Source: Campylobacter sp. RM16192 (GTDB lineage: Bacteria; Campylobacterota; Campylobacteria; Campylobacterales; Campylobacteraceae). Taken from it: a stretch of DNA of 64,000 bases. The translations under genes and the position numbers were made by a program. The notes under the pieces were generated by a model. That model searched no databases. It was given only the letters and a program-made list of their open reading frames with translations, and was not told the origin of the DNA. The stretch's first letter is position 1. Each line of letters begins with the position of its first letter. Positions 46,415 to 56,143 of this stretch are shown piece by piece. The stretch spans positions 930,001 through 994,000 of the forward strand of contig NZ_CP012552.1 of NCBI RefSeq assembly GCF_004803855.2, written 5' to 3'.

Positions 46415-47663
46415 TTTTTATAGCCTTTTTATTTCTAGAGACCACAAGTACTATTACCGCAAATAGCAAAAACAGTAAACTTGTTCCTATATAATCGCCT
46501 ATTAGATCAAAATACCTCACATTGGCAACTATAAATATAGTTGATAATCCTAACTTTAGATAATCTTGCTTTATTAGCACGGCTCCGGTTATAACACTTA
46601 GTATGGAATATATAGCGTTTGAATACTCAAAAAAATATCCGACACCAAAAGGCAGAATCAATAAAAACAGAGCAAGAATAGCTACGTAATACCTTTTAAA
46701 TTGGGCTAAAATAATTAAGGAAAATGTGGCAAAAACGATATGTAAAACACCATAAATCCTGCCATAAAAAGCAAGTGAGTTATTTAGATCTATATAGTCA
46801 TAATTTCTATGGCTAATAAAAGACATAGCAAAAAGAAGTATGGCTATGCCAGTAATCAAAGATATCCATCTTAATGCAACAGCTATCTTAATCTTATTAA
46901 ATTTTTGAGCCACAAGCGATAAAGAGATACCAAAAAGCGAGTATGAAAGTCCTATTAAGACGATTTGATTTATAGTTATATACCACATAAATTGAGAAAA
47001 TTCAAAAGAGCTTAAATTTGCCATATTACAAATAATATAGACAAAAATAGATATAAAAAGCATCACAGTAAGCGCCTTTGATTCATCTTTTAAAAGCATA
47101 TAAAAAGATATTGCTATAAAGATCAAAAACTCATGCGAGACTCTAAGTTCGATATCCATAATGAACCAAAGAAGGGCTATTGCTAAACTCTGAGTAATTA
47201 AAATGGATTTTTTAGTAGATATTGAGAGTACAAATGCGCCAACAGCCCACAATAATACTCCATTTGGCATATGTTCACCTAAATGATAAATTTGAGCTAT
47301 CAATGCTATAGCTATTCCGTAGCAAAAATTTCCTAAGAAAAATAAGCTGATAGCCGTAGATTCTCTACCCTTTTTTAGCATAAAAAGCGCACTTAAATTT
47401 ACAAAAGCCAAAATGCTTATAATAATTAAAAGTCTTACAACTCTTGGTATCTCTTCCCAATTGTCCCCCACAATAGTAATCAACGAAAGAGCCAAAAATA
47501 AATACGCCACAAGCTTTAAAATAAAGCTCTTTTTATCGCTCACATTTTGCAAATCTATATCATATCTAGCTGCTATTTTTTCTGAAGTTACTCTATCTAT
47601 CAGCCCTTCATTACGCCACTTTACAAGCTCATTTGCTAAAAAATTCTTATTTAAGAAAATCAT
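46404..47663 (-). CDS. DUF2157-like polytopic membrane protein, function unknown
   Basis: 419 residues with about 12 hydrophobic segments. The N-terminal part (ANELVKWRNEGLIDRVTSEK) is a soluble helical domain and the first membrane segments are followed by GDNWEEIPRVVRLL, the GDN-type motif of the DUF2157/DUF4401 group. It is 3 bp after nhaA and overlaps the GDYXXLXY gene, so the three probably share a transcript. No enzymatic residues are recognised. Confidence 0.65.
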   Translation of the reverse strand: MIFLNKNFLANELVKWRNEGLIDRVTSEKIAARYDIDLQNVSDKKSFILKLVAYLFLALSLITIVGDNWEEIPRVVRLLIIISILAFVNLSALFMLKKGRESTAISLFFLGNFCYGIAIALIAQIYHLGEHMPNGVLLWAVGAFVLSISTKKSILITQSLAIALLWFIMDIELRVSHEFLIFIAISFYMLLKDESKALTVMLFISIFVYIICNMANLSSFEFSQFMWYITINQIVLIGLSYSLFGISLSLVAQKFNKIKIAVALRWISLITGIAILLFAMSFISHRNYDYIDLNNSLAFYGRIYGVLHIVFATFSLIILAQFKRYYVAILALFLLILPFGVGYFFEYSNAIYSILSVITGAVLIKQDYLKLGLSTIFIVANVRYFDLIGDYIGTSLLFLLFAVIVLVVSRNKKAIKNES

Positions 47664-47666
47664 TAA

Positions 47667-48851
47667 TTACTCTACACATCTTATTATTCTATGGCGACCA
47701 GCAAAATATAAAACCGCATATCCTACGATTCCTGATATCAAAGATGCTATTAATATCGCAAGTTTATCGGCATATCCAAACTGCTGGGTATCGTGATAAG
47801 AAAGAGAGTTGATAAATAAACTCATAGTAAATCCGATACCTGTCAATATACAAAGTCCGTAAAATTGAAGCGTATTAGAATATTTCGGAAGTTTTGCTAT
47901 GCCAAGTTTTATGGCGATAAAGCAAAATACAAAAACCCCAAGCTGTTTGCCTATAAAAAGACCTGCTATTATACCTACCGATACAGGATGAAATATCTGC
48001 TCTACACCAATTCCATTTAATGAAATTCCTGCATTTACAAAGGCAAACACAGGCAAGACAAAAAATGCTATATATCCATGCAGATCATGTTCAATCTCTT
48101 TAAGCATCGATCTATCGCTATTTTTAAATTTAAGCGGTATAAAAAATGCTGACACAACACCTGCTAAAGTCGCATGCACTCCAGATTTTAAAACACTTAT
48201 CCAAAGAATAATGCCCAAAATTAGATATATTGCTTTTTTATTTATATTGAGTAAATTTAAGGCAAGAAGTCCTAATAATACAACACCTGCAATACCGATA
48301 GATATCACAGATAAATTGCCGCTATAAAAAATTGCCATGATTAAAATTGCGCAAACATCATCTATAATCGCCATAGTAACCAAGAAAATTTTAAGGCTTG
48401 CCGGAACTCTCCTGCCAAGTATCATAATGATGCCAAGTGCAAAAGCCGTATCAGTAGCAGTTGGTATCGCCCAACCCTTTATAGCGAAAGAGTCCGAATG
48501 ATTAAAAAGATAAAATATAAGAGCAGGCGCTATAATGCCACCTATCGCTCCGATTACCGGCAAAATCACCTGAGAGAAATTTCTAAGTTCTCCTTCTAAA
48601 AGTTCACGCTTTAACTCAAGCCCCAAAAGAAAGAAAAATATCGACATAAGACCGTCATTTACCCACAAAATAAGTGGCTTTTGAATATCAAGTTCGCCAA
48701 AGATAAACCCTACATTTATGCGCAAAAATGAGTTATAAAATTCACTTAACATTCCATTTTGAAATACCATTGCAATAATAGCGGCAAAAATTAGCAAGAT
48801 TCCGGAGCTAGCCTCGTGCTCGACAAATTTTTTAAAAGAAAAATGTTTCAT
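47667..48851 (-). CDS. nhaA: NhaA, Na+/H+ antiporter
   Basis: A 394-residue antiporter with about 12 membrane segments. TDTAFALGII and the ion-binding aspartate pair in MAIIDDVCAILI are the NhaA signatures, and the N-terminus (ASSGILLIFAAIIAMVFQN) fits the family. It exchanges Na+ for H+ to hold pH and sodium balance. It lies downstream of nikR, separated by a terminator. Confidence 0.93.
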   Translation of the reverse strand: MKHFSFKKFVEHEASSGILLIFAAIIAMVFQNGMLSEFYNSFLRINVGFIFGELDIQKPLILWVNDGLMSIFFFLLGLELKRELLEGELRNFSQVILPVIGAIGGIIAPALIFYLFNHSDSFAIKGWAIPTATDTAFALGIIMILGRRVPASLKIFLVTMAIIDDVCAILIMAIFYSGNLSVISIGIAGVVLLGLLALNLLNINKKAIYLILGIILWISVLKSGVHATLAGVVSAFFIPLKFKNSDRSMLKEIEHDLHGYIAFFVLPVFAFVNAGISLNGIGVEQIFHPVSVGIIAGLFIGKQLGVFVFCFIAIKLGIAKLPKYSNTLQFYGLCILTGIGFTMSLFINSLSYHDTQQFGYADKLAILIASLISGIVGYAVLYFAGRHRIIRCVE

Positions 48852-48948
48852 AAATTATAAGAGCCTTTTAATAGAATAACTTTAGTAGAATATATCGATT
48901 TTATCAAGAAGTTGATAAATCTTGAATAAAAAATAATAAAATTTTTAG

Positions 48949-48973
48949 GCGGGTAAAATTGAAATTTACCCGC
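48949..48973 (-). terminator. Rho-independent terminator after nikR
   Basis: A 9-bp perfect stem, GCGGGTAAA and its complement, with a 7-base loop, lies 16 bp after the nikR stop. On the minus strand it is followed by CTAAAAATTTTATT. This separates nikR from nhaA. Confidence 0.75.
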
Positions 48974-48988
48974 TACTTATTTTAAAAT

Positions 48989-49402
48989 TTATGAGCTTGG
49001 AACAGCCGCTTTGGTTAATTTTGCGAATTTTACCCCTTTTAGTCCGGCTATCTTAGCTGAAAATTCCTCTATTTGTGCTGCTTTTCCGCGTAAAATGAGG
49101 GTCTCTAGGCAATTATAATGATCTATATGTATATGAGTTGTACAGGCTATTTCTACACAAGCATCATGCTCTATATTCATCATTTTTACTACTAAATCGT
49201 TTTGATGATGAGTATAAATCAGCGTCAAAACTCCTATAAGATCTTCGTCGGCATTTTTCCAGCTATCTATAATGATCTTTTCTCGAATCAAGTCGCGTGT
49301 AAATTCACTTCTTGATGCATAGCCTTGCGAGTTCACTTTCTTGTCCAGCTCGTCCAATAACTGCTTCGGCAAGGAAACGCTAAATCTGATAATCTCGTCC
49401 AT
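48989..49402 (-). CDS. nikR: NikR, nickel-responsive repressor
   Basis: A 137-residue ribbon-helix-helix repressor. The N-terminal [20 protein letters not shown] is the DNA-binding part. Nickel ligands fit E. coli NikR spacing exactly: His79, His90, His92 and Cys98 ([11 protein letters not shown]), matching 76, 87, 89 and 95. ATG start preceded by AAGGAGGG and a TATAAT box. It lies between hypF and nhaA, inside the hydrogenase region, and may regulate hyd or nickel transport genes. Confidence 0.95.
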   Translation of the reverse strand: MDEIIRFSVSLPKQLLDELDKKVNSQGYASRSEFTRDLIREKIIIDSWKNADEDLIGVLTLIYTHHQNDLVVKMMNIEHDACVEIACTTHIHIDHYNCLETLILRGKAAQIEEFSAKIAGLKGVKFAKLTKAAVPSS

Positions 49403-49430
49403 ATCGCCCTCCTTAAGTGAATTCTAACCT

Positions 49431-49436
49431 ATTATA
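49431..49436 (-). promoter_or_regulatory. Probable -10 box for nikR
   Basis: TATAAT on the minus strand, 29 bases upstream of the nikR ATG, with AAGGAGGG between. It lies 13 bp past the hypF stop, so nikR can be transcribed independently of the hyd operon. Confidence 0.55.
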
Positions 49437-49448
49437 TGACCTTAAATC

Positions 49449-51668
49449 TTATAAATTGTTTAATAAATAGTACAACTGCCCCGTAGCTATCGAAGAATCG
49501 TTGGTTGGATGAGTTTTGTTAAAATAATATTTGATACCACTATTTTTAAAATTATTAATTATTTTTCTTAAGAAAACTCTATTTTGAAACACTCCTCCAG
49601 AAAGCAAAACATCTCTACCGTCATCTTTAGCAATTTGGGTTACAATATCACAAAGCCCGTTTATAAAAGCTGTTGCGGCTGTTTTTTTATCATCTTTCAA
49701 AGCTGATTTAAAAGCCTCTTTAAAAACTATTTTTTGATTCTCCAGCTCAAATTTATAGCTTTTTTGTATATTTTTATCATACAAAGCTTCAAGCTCCATT
49801 CCGCTTTCACCTTCGTAACTAATAGTCTCAAGCCCCAATATAACGCTTCCAAAAGCATCAAAAATACGACCAATAGAACTTGTTTTAACAATACCTAAGT
49901 TTCTTTCGTGTAACTTTTTTAAATTTTGTAGTTTTAATGTATCAAAACGAATCAAAAAATCTTGAGCAAATTCTTCTAAATTATATTTTAATATAATGGA
50001 ATATGCAATTTGCCAAATATTTTTTATACTGCTTTCTGCACCTATTAGGTAGAATTCGTCAAAATTATACACCCTATCATAGTCTTTGACGTTAATCCTC
50101 ATAACTTCTCCGCCCCAGATATCGCCATTTTCACCGTATCCAGTGCCATCAAAACAAAAGCCGAGATACTCCATATTGGGATCTAGCTCGTTTTCAAACA
50201 TTACAGAGAGTAGATGCGCATAATGATGGCTAATTTGAGTAATTTTTACATTTTGCTCTTTTGCCCATTTGAGATTTAAGAAGTGCGGGTGCAAATCTGC
50301 TACTATATGATCAAATTTTAGTTCGTATACATCTTTAAAAATCTCAATTAAGTTTAAAAAACGTTCAAAAGTCGCGATATTTTTAAGATCGCCTATATAT
50401 GGGCTTAGTATCACAATACCGTCTTTATAGATTGCAAATTGATTTTTTAGCTCCGCCCCAACGGCTAAGACAGTTTTTTTGATACCAAAGTTAGAATTTA
50501 TGAATTTAGGATTTACCCCTCTGCTGGTTCGCAAAAAAATAGGCTCATCTTCAAGAACAAATACTATGCTATCATCGCTAGGAGAGTGTATTTCTCTATC
50601 ATTATCCAAATAATAATCAATCACTTCACCAAGCTTATAGATAAGATCTTGTTCTCTGTATATTATCGGTTCGCCAGAGACATTGGCAGATGTTGCGATA
50701 ATAGGTTCATTTAGATATTCAAAAAGCAAGAGATGAACACCAGTATAAGGCAAGAATATGCCGATTTTATCCAGATTAGGAGCTATGTTTTGAGATAAAT
50801 TTGATTTGGCTTTTGAGTTTAAAACTACTATTGGTTTTAAATTTGAAGTCAAAATCCTCTCTTCTGCCTCTGAAATTTGCGCGTATAACTTTGCTTGATT
50901 TAAATCTTTACACATTATTGCAAATGGTTTTTTAGGGCGATTTTTGCGAATTCTAAGTTCGTTCACAACAATCTCATTAGTAGCATCACACACTAAATGA
51001 AAACCACCAAGTCCTTTAATGGCTAAAATTTTACCATCCCTAATCAAATCCGCCGCCGCTTTTACACTGGTATTTCCTTGTGTTACTATTTTACCCAACT
51101 TATCTTTTAACGTTAGGCTAGGGCCACAATTTGGACAAGATATCGGTTGGGCATGGTATCGGCGATTTAAAGGATCGATGTATTCATTATTGCAAAACTC
51201 GCACATCTGAAAACTATTCATAGTGGTATTTTTGCGATCATACGGAAGCGATTTAATTATAGAAAACCTAGGCCCGCAATTAGTACAATTTATAAACGGA
51301 TAATGATATCTTGGATTATTTTTATCATAAAATTCACGCTCACAATCACTACAAAGGGCAAAATCAGGAAGAATTGGAGCGTATTTCTTGGCAGACTTTG
51401 AAGCGATAATTTTAAATTCGCTAAAAATTTCATCTATTTGATGTTTTTTGAAGTTATCAATTCTTGCTAATTCCGGAAGCTCTTTAAAAACTGCCTCTTC
51501 AAATTTAGCTAACCTACTCTCTTCTCCAAATAATTTTAGTTTAACACCTTCATCGTCGTTATATACCTCTCCAAAAAGGCCGAATCTAAGTGCTAATCCA
51601 TAAATAAAAGGGCGAAAACCAACGCCCTGAACGAGTCCTGAAATTTCATATCTAAAACATCTCTTCAA
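49449..51668 (-). CDS. hypF: HypF, carbamoyltransferase for hydrogenase maturation
   Basis: HypF makes carbamoyl-AMP and transfers the carbamoyl group to HypE. The order is complete: acylphosphatase domain with VQGVGFRP (Arg19) and Asn37; two zinc-finger-like pairs C106/C109-C128/C131 and C156/C159-C178/C181; a YrdC-like domain; and a Kae1-like domain with ISHHYAHLLSVM and LLSGGVFQNRVF. 739 residues. It overlaps hydE by 17 bp, so hydABCDE-hypF are probably coupled. Confidence 0.95.
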   Translation of the reverse strand: MKRCFRYEISGLVQGVGFRPFIYGLALRFGLFGEVYNDDEGVKLKLFGEESRLAKFEEAVFKELPELARIDNFKKHQIDEIFSEFKIIASKSAKKYAPILPDFALCSDCEREFYDKNNPRYHYPFINCTNCGPRFSIIKSLPYDRKNTTMNSFQMCEFCNNEYIDPLNRRYHAQPISCPNCGPSLTLKDKLGKIVTQGNTSVKAAADLIRDGKILAIKGLGGFHLVCDATNEIVVNELRIRKNRPKKPFAIMCKDLNQAKLYAQISEAEERILTSNLKPIVVLNSKAKSNLSQNIAPNLDKIGIFLPYTGVHLLLFEYLNEPIIATSANVSGEPIIYREQDLIYKLGEVIDYYLDNDREIHSPSDDSIVFVLEDEPIFLRTSRGVNPKFINSNFGIKKTVLAVGAELKNQFAIYKDGIVILSPYIGDLKNIATFERFLNLIEIFKDVYELKFDHIVADLHPHFLNLKWAKEQNVKITQISHHYAHLLSVMFENELDPNMEYLGFCFDGTGYGENGDIWGGEVMRINVKDYDRVYNFDEFYLIGAESSIKNIWQIAYSIILKYNLEEFAQDFLIRFDTLKLQNLKKLHERNLGIVKTSSIGRIFDAFGSVILGLETISYEGESGMELEALYDKNIQKSYKFELENQKIVFKEAFKSALKDDKKTAATAFINGLCDIVTQIAKDDGRDVLLSGGVFQNRVFLRKIINNFKNSGIKYYFNKTHPTNDSSIATGQLYYLLNNL

Positions 51669-53190
51669 GTGAGAGCTCTTTGCTAAATTTTGTATTTATA
51701 CCGACTCCAACGTGCTTTAAAACCAAATTAGAAAGTGTTTTGTATTCAAATAAAGAGCCTTGTAAAACCACTACAGATACTGAGAAATCCTCTTTTAAGG
51801 TATCACAAAAATCACTTAAAAAATGAGCGAACGACTCAATATATCCAAAGCTTAATATCTTATCATCAACTCCGGCAAGTCTAAAGCTCATCCCGCTTCT
51901 TATAAATTTTATGATATTAAATTCACTTCTATTAGCCATTTTAAAATCAAGTCTTGGGCCCTTAGCTCCATTAAAATCCATAGCATTTTCAAGTAGTTTT
52001 TTGCCTGCTGTTTTAAAATCTTCATCAAAGCCCAAAATTTTACCTACTATACAAAAAAGTGTAAAAAAGCTGGATTTTGCCTCTATTTTTCCGGTAGGAA
52101 TATTAAAACTAGAAGCATAGTTTGCCACAAGTCTATCTCCGCCCTCTTCTTTGCTAATCTCGTCAAAAAGCTCCTCAAAACTAGAAGGCGTAGGAAGTCT
52201 TAAGACATCAAAGCTATCATTTTTACGAAAAATTTTAATCTCATCATCTTTGGTTTTACTCAAAAAAACTCTTAGCCTATTTTCGTTTTTAAACTCATTT
52301 ATGAGATTAAAATTTGTCAGATCTCTATCTTTGCTATGATTTATCTCTTTTTTAATTTTATCTTTATAGTAAATTTGAGCATTTGAAAATATATAGCTAT
52401 TTTCTAGCACAACCGCCATAAACTGCGGTTCGTTAGTTTTGACAGCAAGGAAATTTAGACCATTTTTCAAAAGCTTTTCACACAATGCATACATAAAAAT
52501 ATCGTTTGGAGCCACTACCTTAAAAAACCTTGGTGAATCTGGATGGTTTTGTCTATATATAGCATTTGTTTTTAGTTCCACTACAGGCTTTTCATAGCTA
52601 GCAAGAGCAATTTGCTCGTTTTTATTGGATATAAAAATTTTTGGTAAATTTTTAAGATTTGTAACCATTAAAATATCAAATTCTTCACTTAATTCATGAA
52701 ATTTAGATACTTCAAATGTGCCTTGAAAATTTTTAAATTTTATAGGATTATTATTTAAAATTTCATCACAAACAAAATCTAAAAGCTCATTAAAGTTACT
52801 TTCTTCAACACTTACAAAAGCACCTTTAACCTCTACCTTCATACCACTTAAAATTCCATTTTCGCAAGCCGAAATTTTTTCATTATGAAACTTATCAACT
52901 ACGCCTGGAGTGATATTAGGTAAAGTATTTTTAAAATTTATCAACCCACCATTCATCTCTTCACTGACAAAAACTTTTGAGCCCTGAAGAAAAATTGAGT
53001 GAGGAACTCTTATAGAAATCTCATCTGAAAATTTTAAAAGTTCATCTTGCTTACCTTTGACATAAAGTCTTAGGATATAGTCCTCTCTTTGTATAGAGTA
53101 CTCAAGACCACTTGATTTTGCATAAAAATCTAAAAAAAATGCCAAATTATCATTTAAATTTGAGTATTCAAACTCAAAGCAAAGTATCAT
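51652..53190 (-). CDS. hydE: HydE-like hydrogenase accessory protein, divergent HypF C-domain relative
   Basis: A 512-residue soluble protein that occupies the hydE place of epsilonproteobacterial hydrogenase operons (Wolinella, Helicobacter). Its C-terminal 190 residues line up with the HypF Kae1-like domain: GKILGFDEDFKTAGKKLLEN beside HypF FGSVILGLETISYEGESGM, and VVVLQGSLFEYKTLSNLV beside VLLSGGVFQNRVFLRKI. The metal-binding HHxAH and the SGG are missing, as are the acylphosphatase and zinc parts. I infer a non-catalytic relative used in HydB maturation; function is unproven. Confidence 0.62.
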   Translation of the reverse strand: MILCFEFEYSNLNDNLAFFLDFYAKSSGLEYSIQREDYILRLYVKGKQDELLKFSDEISIRVPHSIFLQGSKVFVSEEMNGGLINFKNTLPNITPGVVDKFHNEKISACENGILSGMKVEVKGAFVSVEESNFNELLDFVCDEILNNNPIKFKNFQGTFEVSKFHELSEEFDILMVTNLKNLPKIFISNKNEQIALASYEKPVVELKTNAIYRQNHPDSPRFFKVVAPNDIFMYALCEKLLKNGLNFLAVKTNEPQFMAVVLENSYIFSNAQIYYKDKIKKEINHSKDRDLTNFNLINEFKNENRLRVFLSKTKDDEIKIFRKNDSFDVLRLPTPSSFEELFDEISKEEGGDRLVANYASSFNIPTGKIEAKSSFFTLFCIVGKILGFDEDFKTAGKKLLENAMDFNGAKGPRLDFKMANRSEFNIIKFIRSGMSFRLAGVDDKILSFGYIESFAHFLSDFCDTLKEDFSVSVVVLQGSLFEYKTLSNLVLKHVGVGINTKFSKELSLEEMF

Positions 53191-53729
53191 AAAATCCCTT
53201 TATCTTGATATTCTTTAGCCATATCCAAAAGAGTAAAATTTGCCACTTTTTCATAGCTAAATCCCAACTCATCTAAATGTTTCAGAAGGGCTTTTTCCAT
53301 TACTAAAGCACCTTTTTGAATCTCGTTTGACAGCTCAAAGCTCATAGGCTCTATCCTATTTGGAACAATACCTAAAATTTTAGTTTTTGGCATATCTCCT
53401 GCGAGCTCCATCATCTGAAGAGTTTGAAGCATCTCAACCTCATGAGCAGAACCATCCCAAGATATCTTATTAGGAATAGCCTCATAATCAAAAAAATAGA
53501 CATCTCCTTTTTCGCCATCATCGCTACTTATACAATCAACTACTATCAAATAGTCATATTCTGCTATTATTGGTGTTAAGGCTATAGCTAAGGTTCCACC
53601 GTCTATGAAATTTATACTATGTTTAGAGTGAGTAAATTTGTAGTTTTTTTCAATCATTTTGGTAAAATGAACTCCGACACCTTCGTCGGAGAACATTACA
53701 TTACCAATGCCAAGAACAAGCACCTTCAT
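53187..53729 (-). CDS. hydD: HydD, hydrogenase maturation endopeptidase
   Basis: A HyaD/HybD-type protease that trims the C-terminus of HydB after nickel insertion. LGIGNVMFSDEGVGVH carries Glu16, and Asp65 (VVDCIS) and His96 (SAHEVEM) complete the nickel-sensing triad. 180 residues. Overlaps hydE by 4 bp and follows hydC immediately. Confidence 0.95.
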   Translation of the reverse strand: MKVLVLGIGNVMFSDEGVGVHFTKMIEKNYKFTHSKHSINFIDGGTLAIALTPIIAEYDYLIVVDCISSDDGEKGDVYFFDYEAIPNKISWDGSAHEVEMLQTLQMMELAGDMPKTKILGIVPNRIEPMSFELSNEIQKGALVMEKALLKHLDELGFSYEKVANFTLLDMAKEYQDKGIL

Positions 53730-54413
53730 TTAGTGATTTTCTTTGACAAATTTATAGCCGCTTACAACGGCATCCATAGCTCCGTTTTTACCTTTAACTG
53801 CGTTAAATACCGCCATATAAATATGAACTGGAACAAATATCATAATAACCCACATTGCGATTCTATGAATAGTTCTAACGTTAGCTAGACCTCCCATCAT
53901 ATCTTCAAAATATCTCATCGGTTCATAAAATAGTCCGCCAAGACCTTCATGATATACATGCACATAAAGTACCATGCCTGTTAGGCAGATGACAAAAAGC
54001 ACAAGATAAAAGAACAGATAAGACGCAAATTGAAGTGGGTTATAAACACCTCTTAAATGTGGATGTGGTCCTAAAAATATGTAGTATTTAATCTGCGCTA
54101 TCCAAACTTTTGGACTAAAAAAATCATAGATACTAGCAAGCTCTTTTCTACTAAGTTTATCAAAAAAGAATAGATAAACTTTAAAAACCGTAACAGCAAT
54201 CAATATAAATCCGGCAACTTGATGAGCAGCTCTCCATTTTGCATTTAAGAAAATAGTAGGCTCATTAGTAACTTCCGGAGCTATAAAGACATAAGATATA
54301 TAAAACCCGCTAATCACAAGAAACGCAATAGCTATAAATCTAATCCAATGCGTAAGTCTCAGTCCTATGGAAAATTCGTATTCGCTGATACGATCCGGTT
54401 TATGACCTGACAT
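53730..54413 (-). CDS. hydC: HydC, hydrogenase cytochrome b subunit
   Basis: A 227-residue membrane protein with about four helices and heme-ligating histidines: LTHWIRF, RAAHQVAGF, VHVYHEGL, TIHRIAMW and VPVHIYM. It takes electrons from HydA to the quinone pool. Its start lies 9 bp after hydB. Confidence 0.94.
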   Translation of the reverse strand: MSGHKPDRISEYEFSIGLRLTHWIRFIAIAFLVISGFYISYVFIAPEVTNEPTIFLNAKWRAAHQVAGFILIAVTVFKVYLFFFDKLSRKELASIYDFFSPKVWIAQIKYYIFLGPHPHLRGVYNPLQFASYLFFYLVLFVICLTGMVLYVHVYHEGLGGLFYEPMRYFEDMMGGLANVRTIHRIAMWVIMIFVPVHIYMAVFNAVKGKNGAMDAVVSGYKFVKENH

Positions 54414-54422
54414 ATATCCTCC

Positions 54423-56141
54423 TTACAAATTTGGATTTATTTTGTATTCGCCAAGTTTATTTCCCTTAGTATCCATAACATGAACAGCGCACGCTATACA
54501 TGGATCATAAGAGTGAATTTTACGAATAATTTCAAGTGGCTGAGTTAGGTCGGCTATCTTTAGTCCGATTATACACTCTTCATACGAACCGCGAACACCA
54601 TTTGCATCTTTTGGAGATGCGTTCCATGTTGACGGAACCACTGCTTGCCAGTTTGTTATAACGCCATCTTTAATTCTGCACCAGTGAGATAAAGCGCCTC
54701 TTGGAGCATTTCCTGCGAAGTAACCTTTATACTCTTTATTTTTATCTATTACGTATTTAGCGCATGTCTCTTGATCGCTTTTTAGATTTTCTACTAGGTT
54801 ATTAAACGCTTCAAGCCCGTGATTTACTACTATCTTAGCTTCAAGCATACGAGCTGCTGTTCTACCAAGAGTTGAGAATACTGCACTTAGAGGAAGTCCT
54901 GTATCTTTTAAGAATTTATCAACAACAGGCACTACACGCTTATTGCCTCTAGCATAGTTTACGACAATACTTGCAAGAGGACCTACTTGCATAGGCTTGC
55001 CTTCATATCTTGGAGCTTTAATCCAGCTATATTTACCTTTGACATTAAATACTTTAGTGTCTACCATTTTGCCATGTCCGTCAAGAGTATTCATATCAAC
55101 TAGACCGGTGTAGTTTGGCTCTGTTTTACCGTCATAAGGATGAAGCGGTTTATCGTCCTTATACCAAGCGCGAGTAGCCTCTTCTGTTATCTTCATATCA
55201 TCTACTTCGTAAACCTTACTTATGTCGCCATTTAGTATGATTCCGCTTTGGAATAAATTATCATTTCTTCCAACCATAAATTCATCATAAGATAGTAAAT
55301 TTGCAACTCCAACGTCATTTAATACGCTTGGCTCGTTTCCGTAAGCTTTAGCAGCCATTACTATATCAGGATAGTATGCACGATTTACAAATTCTGACAC
55401 TTCTTTAAATTTGGTCAAATATTCGCCAAGTCTTGAAGGGCTAAGAATATCCATAACACATGTTACGCCACCTACTGTTAAGCTTTGTGGGTGTGGGTTT
55501 TTGGAACCAAATATAGCCATCATTTGAGCCATTGTTCTTTGGATGCTTAAGCACTCTAAATAGTGAGAAAGAACTATCAAGTTTTGCTCAGGAGTAAATT
55601 TGTATGTGCTATGTCCCCAGTATGCGTTAGCAAATGGTCCAAGATTTCCTTTTTTAGCAAATGCCGCAACTTTTTCTTTAACCTCTTTTAACTTATCAGC
55701 TCCGGTTGCGTAAGGAGTATCGCAGTACTTAAACGCCTCTTCACTAGCTTTAACAGGGTCTGCCTGAAGAGCTGAAATTATATCCACCCAGTCAAGCCCG
55801 TGGAGTTGATAGAAATGCACTACGTGATCGTGAAGATAAAGTGCTGCGTTCATAAGTGTTCTAGTAAGCTCTGCATTAAGCGGAGGAACTATGCCAAGAG
55901 CTTTTTCAACAGCAATTATGCCAGCTCTATAGTGCGAATATGTACAAACTCCGCAAATTCTTTGAGTAAAGAATCCAGCATCTCTAGGGTCGCGTCCTTT
56001 TACGATTTGCTCAATTCCACGCCAAAGTGTTGAGCCTGAATAAGCTTCTTTAACTACATTATTTTCATCTACCACTACTTCTACGCGCAGGTGTCCTTCT
56101 ATTCTGGTAACCGGATCTACTACTATTCTTTGTTCACTCAT
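54423..56141 (-). CDS. hydB: HydB, NiFe hydrogenase large subunit
   Basis: The nickel-iron active-site subunit of a periplasmic H2-uptake hydrogenase. The N-terminal ligands are Cys63 and Cys66 (QRICGVC); the C-terminal pair is Cys548 and Cys551 (DPCIACAVH). After His554 come 18 residues (VMDTKGNKLGEYKINPNL), the peptide that HydD would remove. 572 residues. Starts 2 bp after hydA. Confidence 0.97.
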   Translation of the reverse strand: MSEQRIVVDPVTRIEGHLRVEVVVDENNVVKEAYSGSTLWRGIEQIVKGRDPRDAGFFTQRICGVCTYSHYRAGIIAVEKALGIVPPLNAELTRTLMNAALYLHDHVVHFYQLHGLDWVDIISALQADPVKASEEAFKYCDTPYATGADKLKEVKEKVAAFAKKGNLGPFANAYWGHSTYKFTPEQNLIVLSHYLECLSIQRTMAQMMAIFGSKNPHPQSLTVGGVTCVMDILSPSRLGEYLTKFKEVSEFVNRAYYPDIVMAAKAYGNEPSVLNDVGVANLLSYDEFMVGRNDNLFQSGIILNGDISKVYEVDDMKITEEATRAWYKDDKPLHPYDGKTEPNYTGLVDMNTLDGHGKMVDTKVFNVKGKYSWIKAPRYEGKPMQVGPLASIVVNYARGNKRVVPVVDKFLKDTGLPLSAVFSTLGRTAARMLEAKIVVNHGLEAFNNLVENLKSDQETCAKYVIDKNKEYKGYFAGNAPRGALSHWCRIKDGVITNWQAVVPSTWNASPKDANGVRGSYEECIIGLKIADLTQPLEIIRKIHSYDPCIACAVHVMDTKGNKLGEYKINPNL

Positions 56142-56143
56142 AA

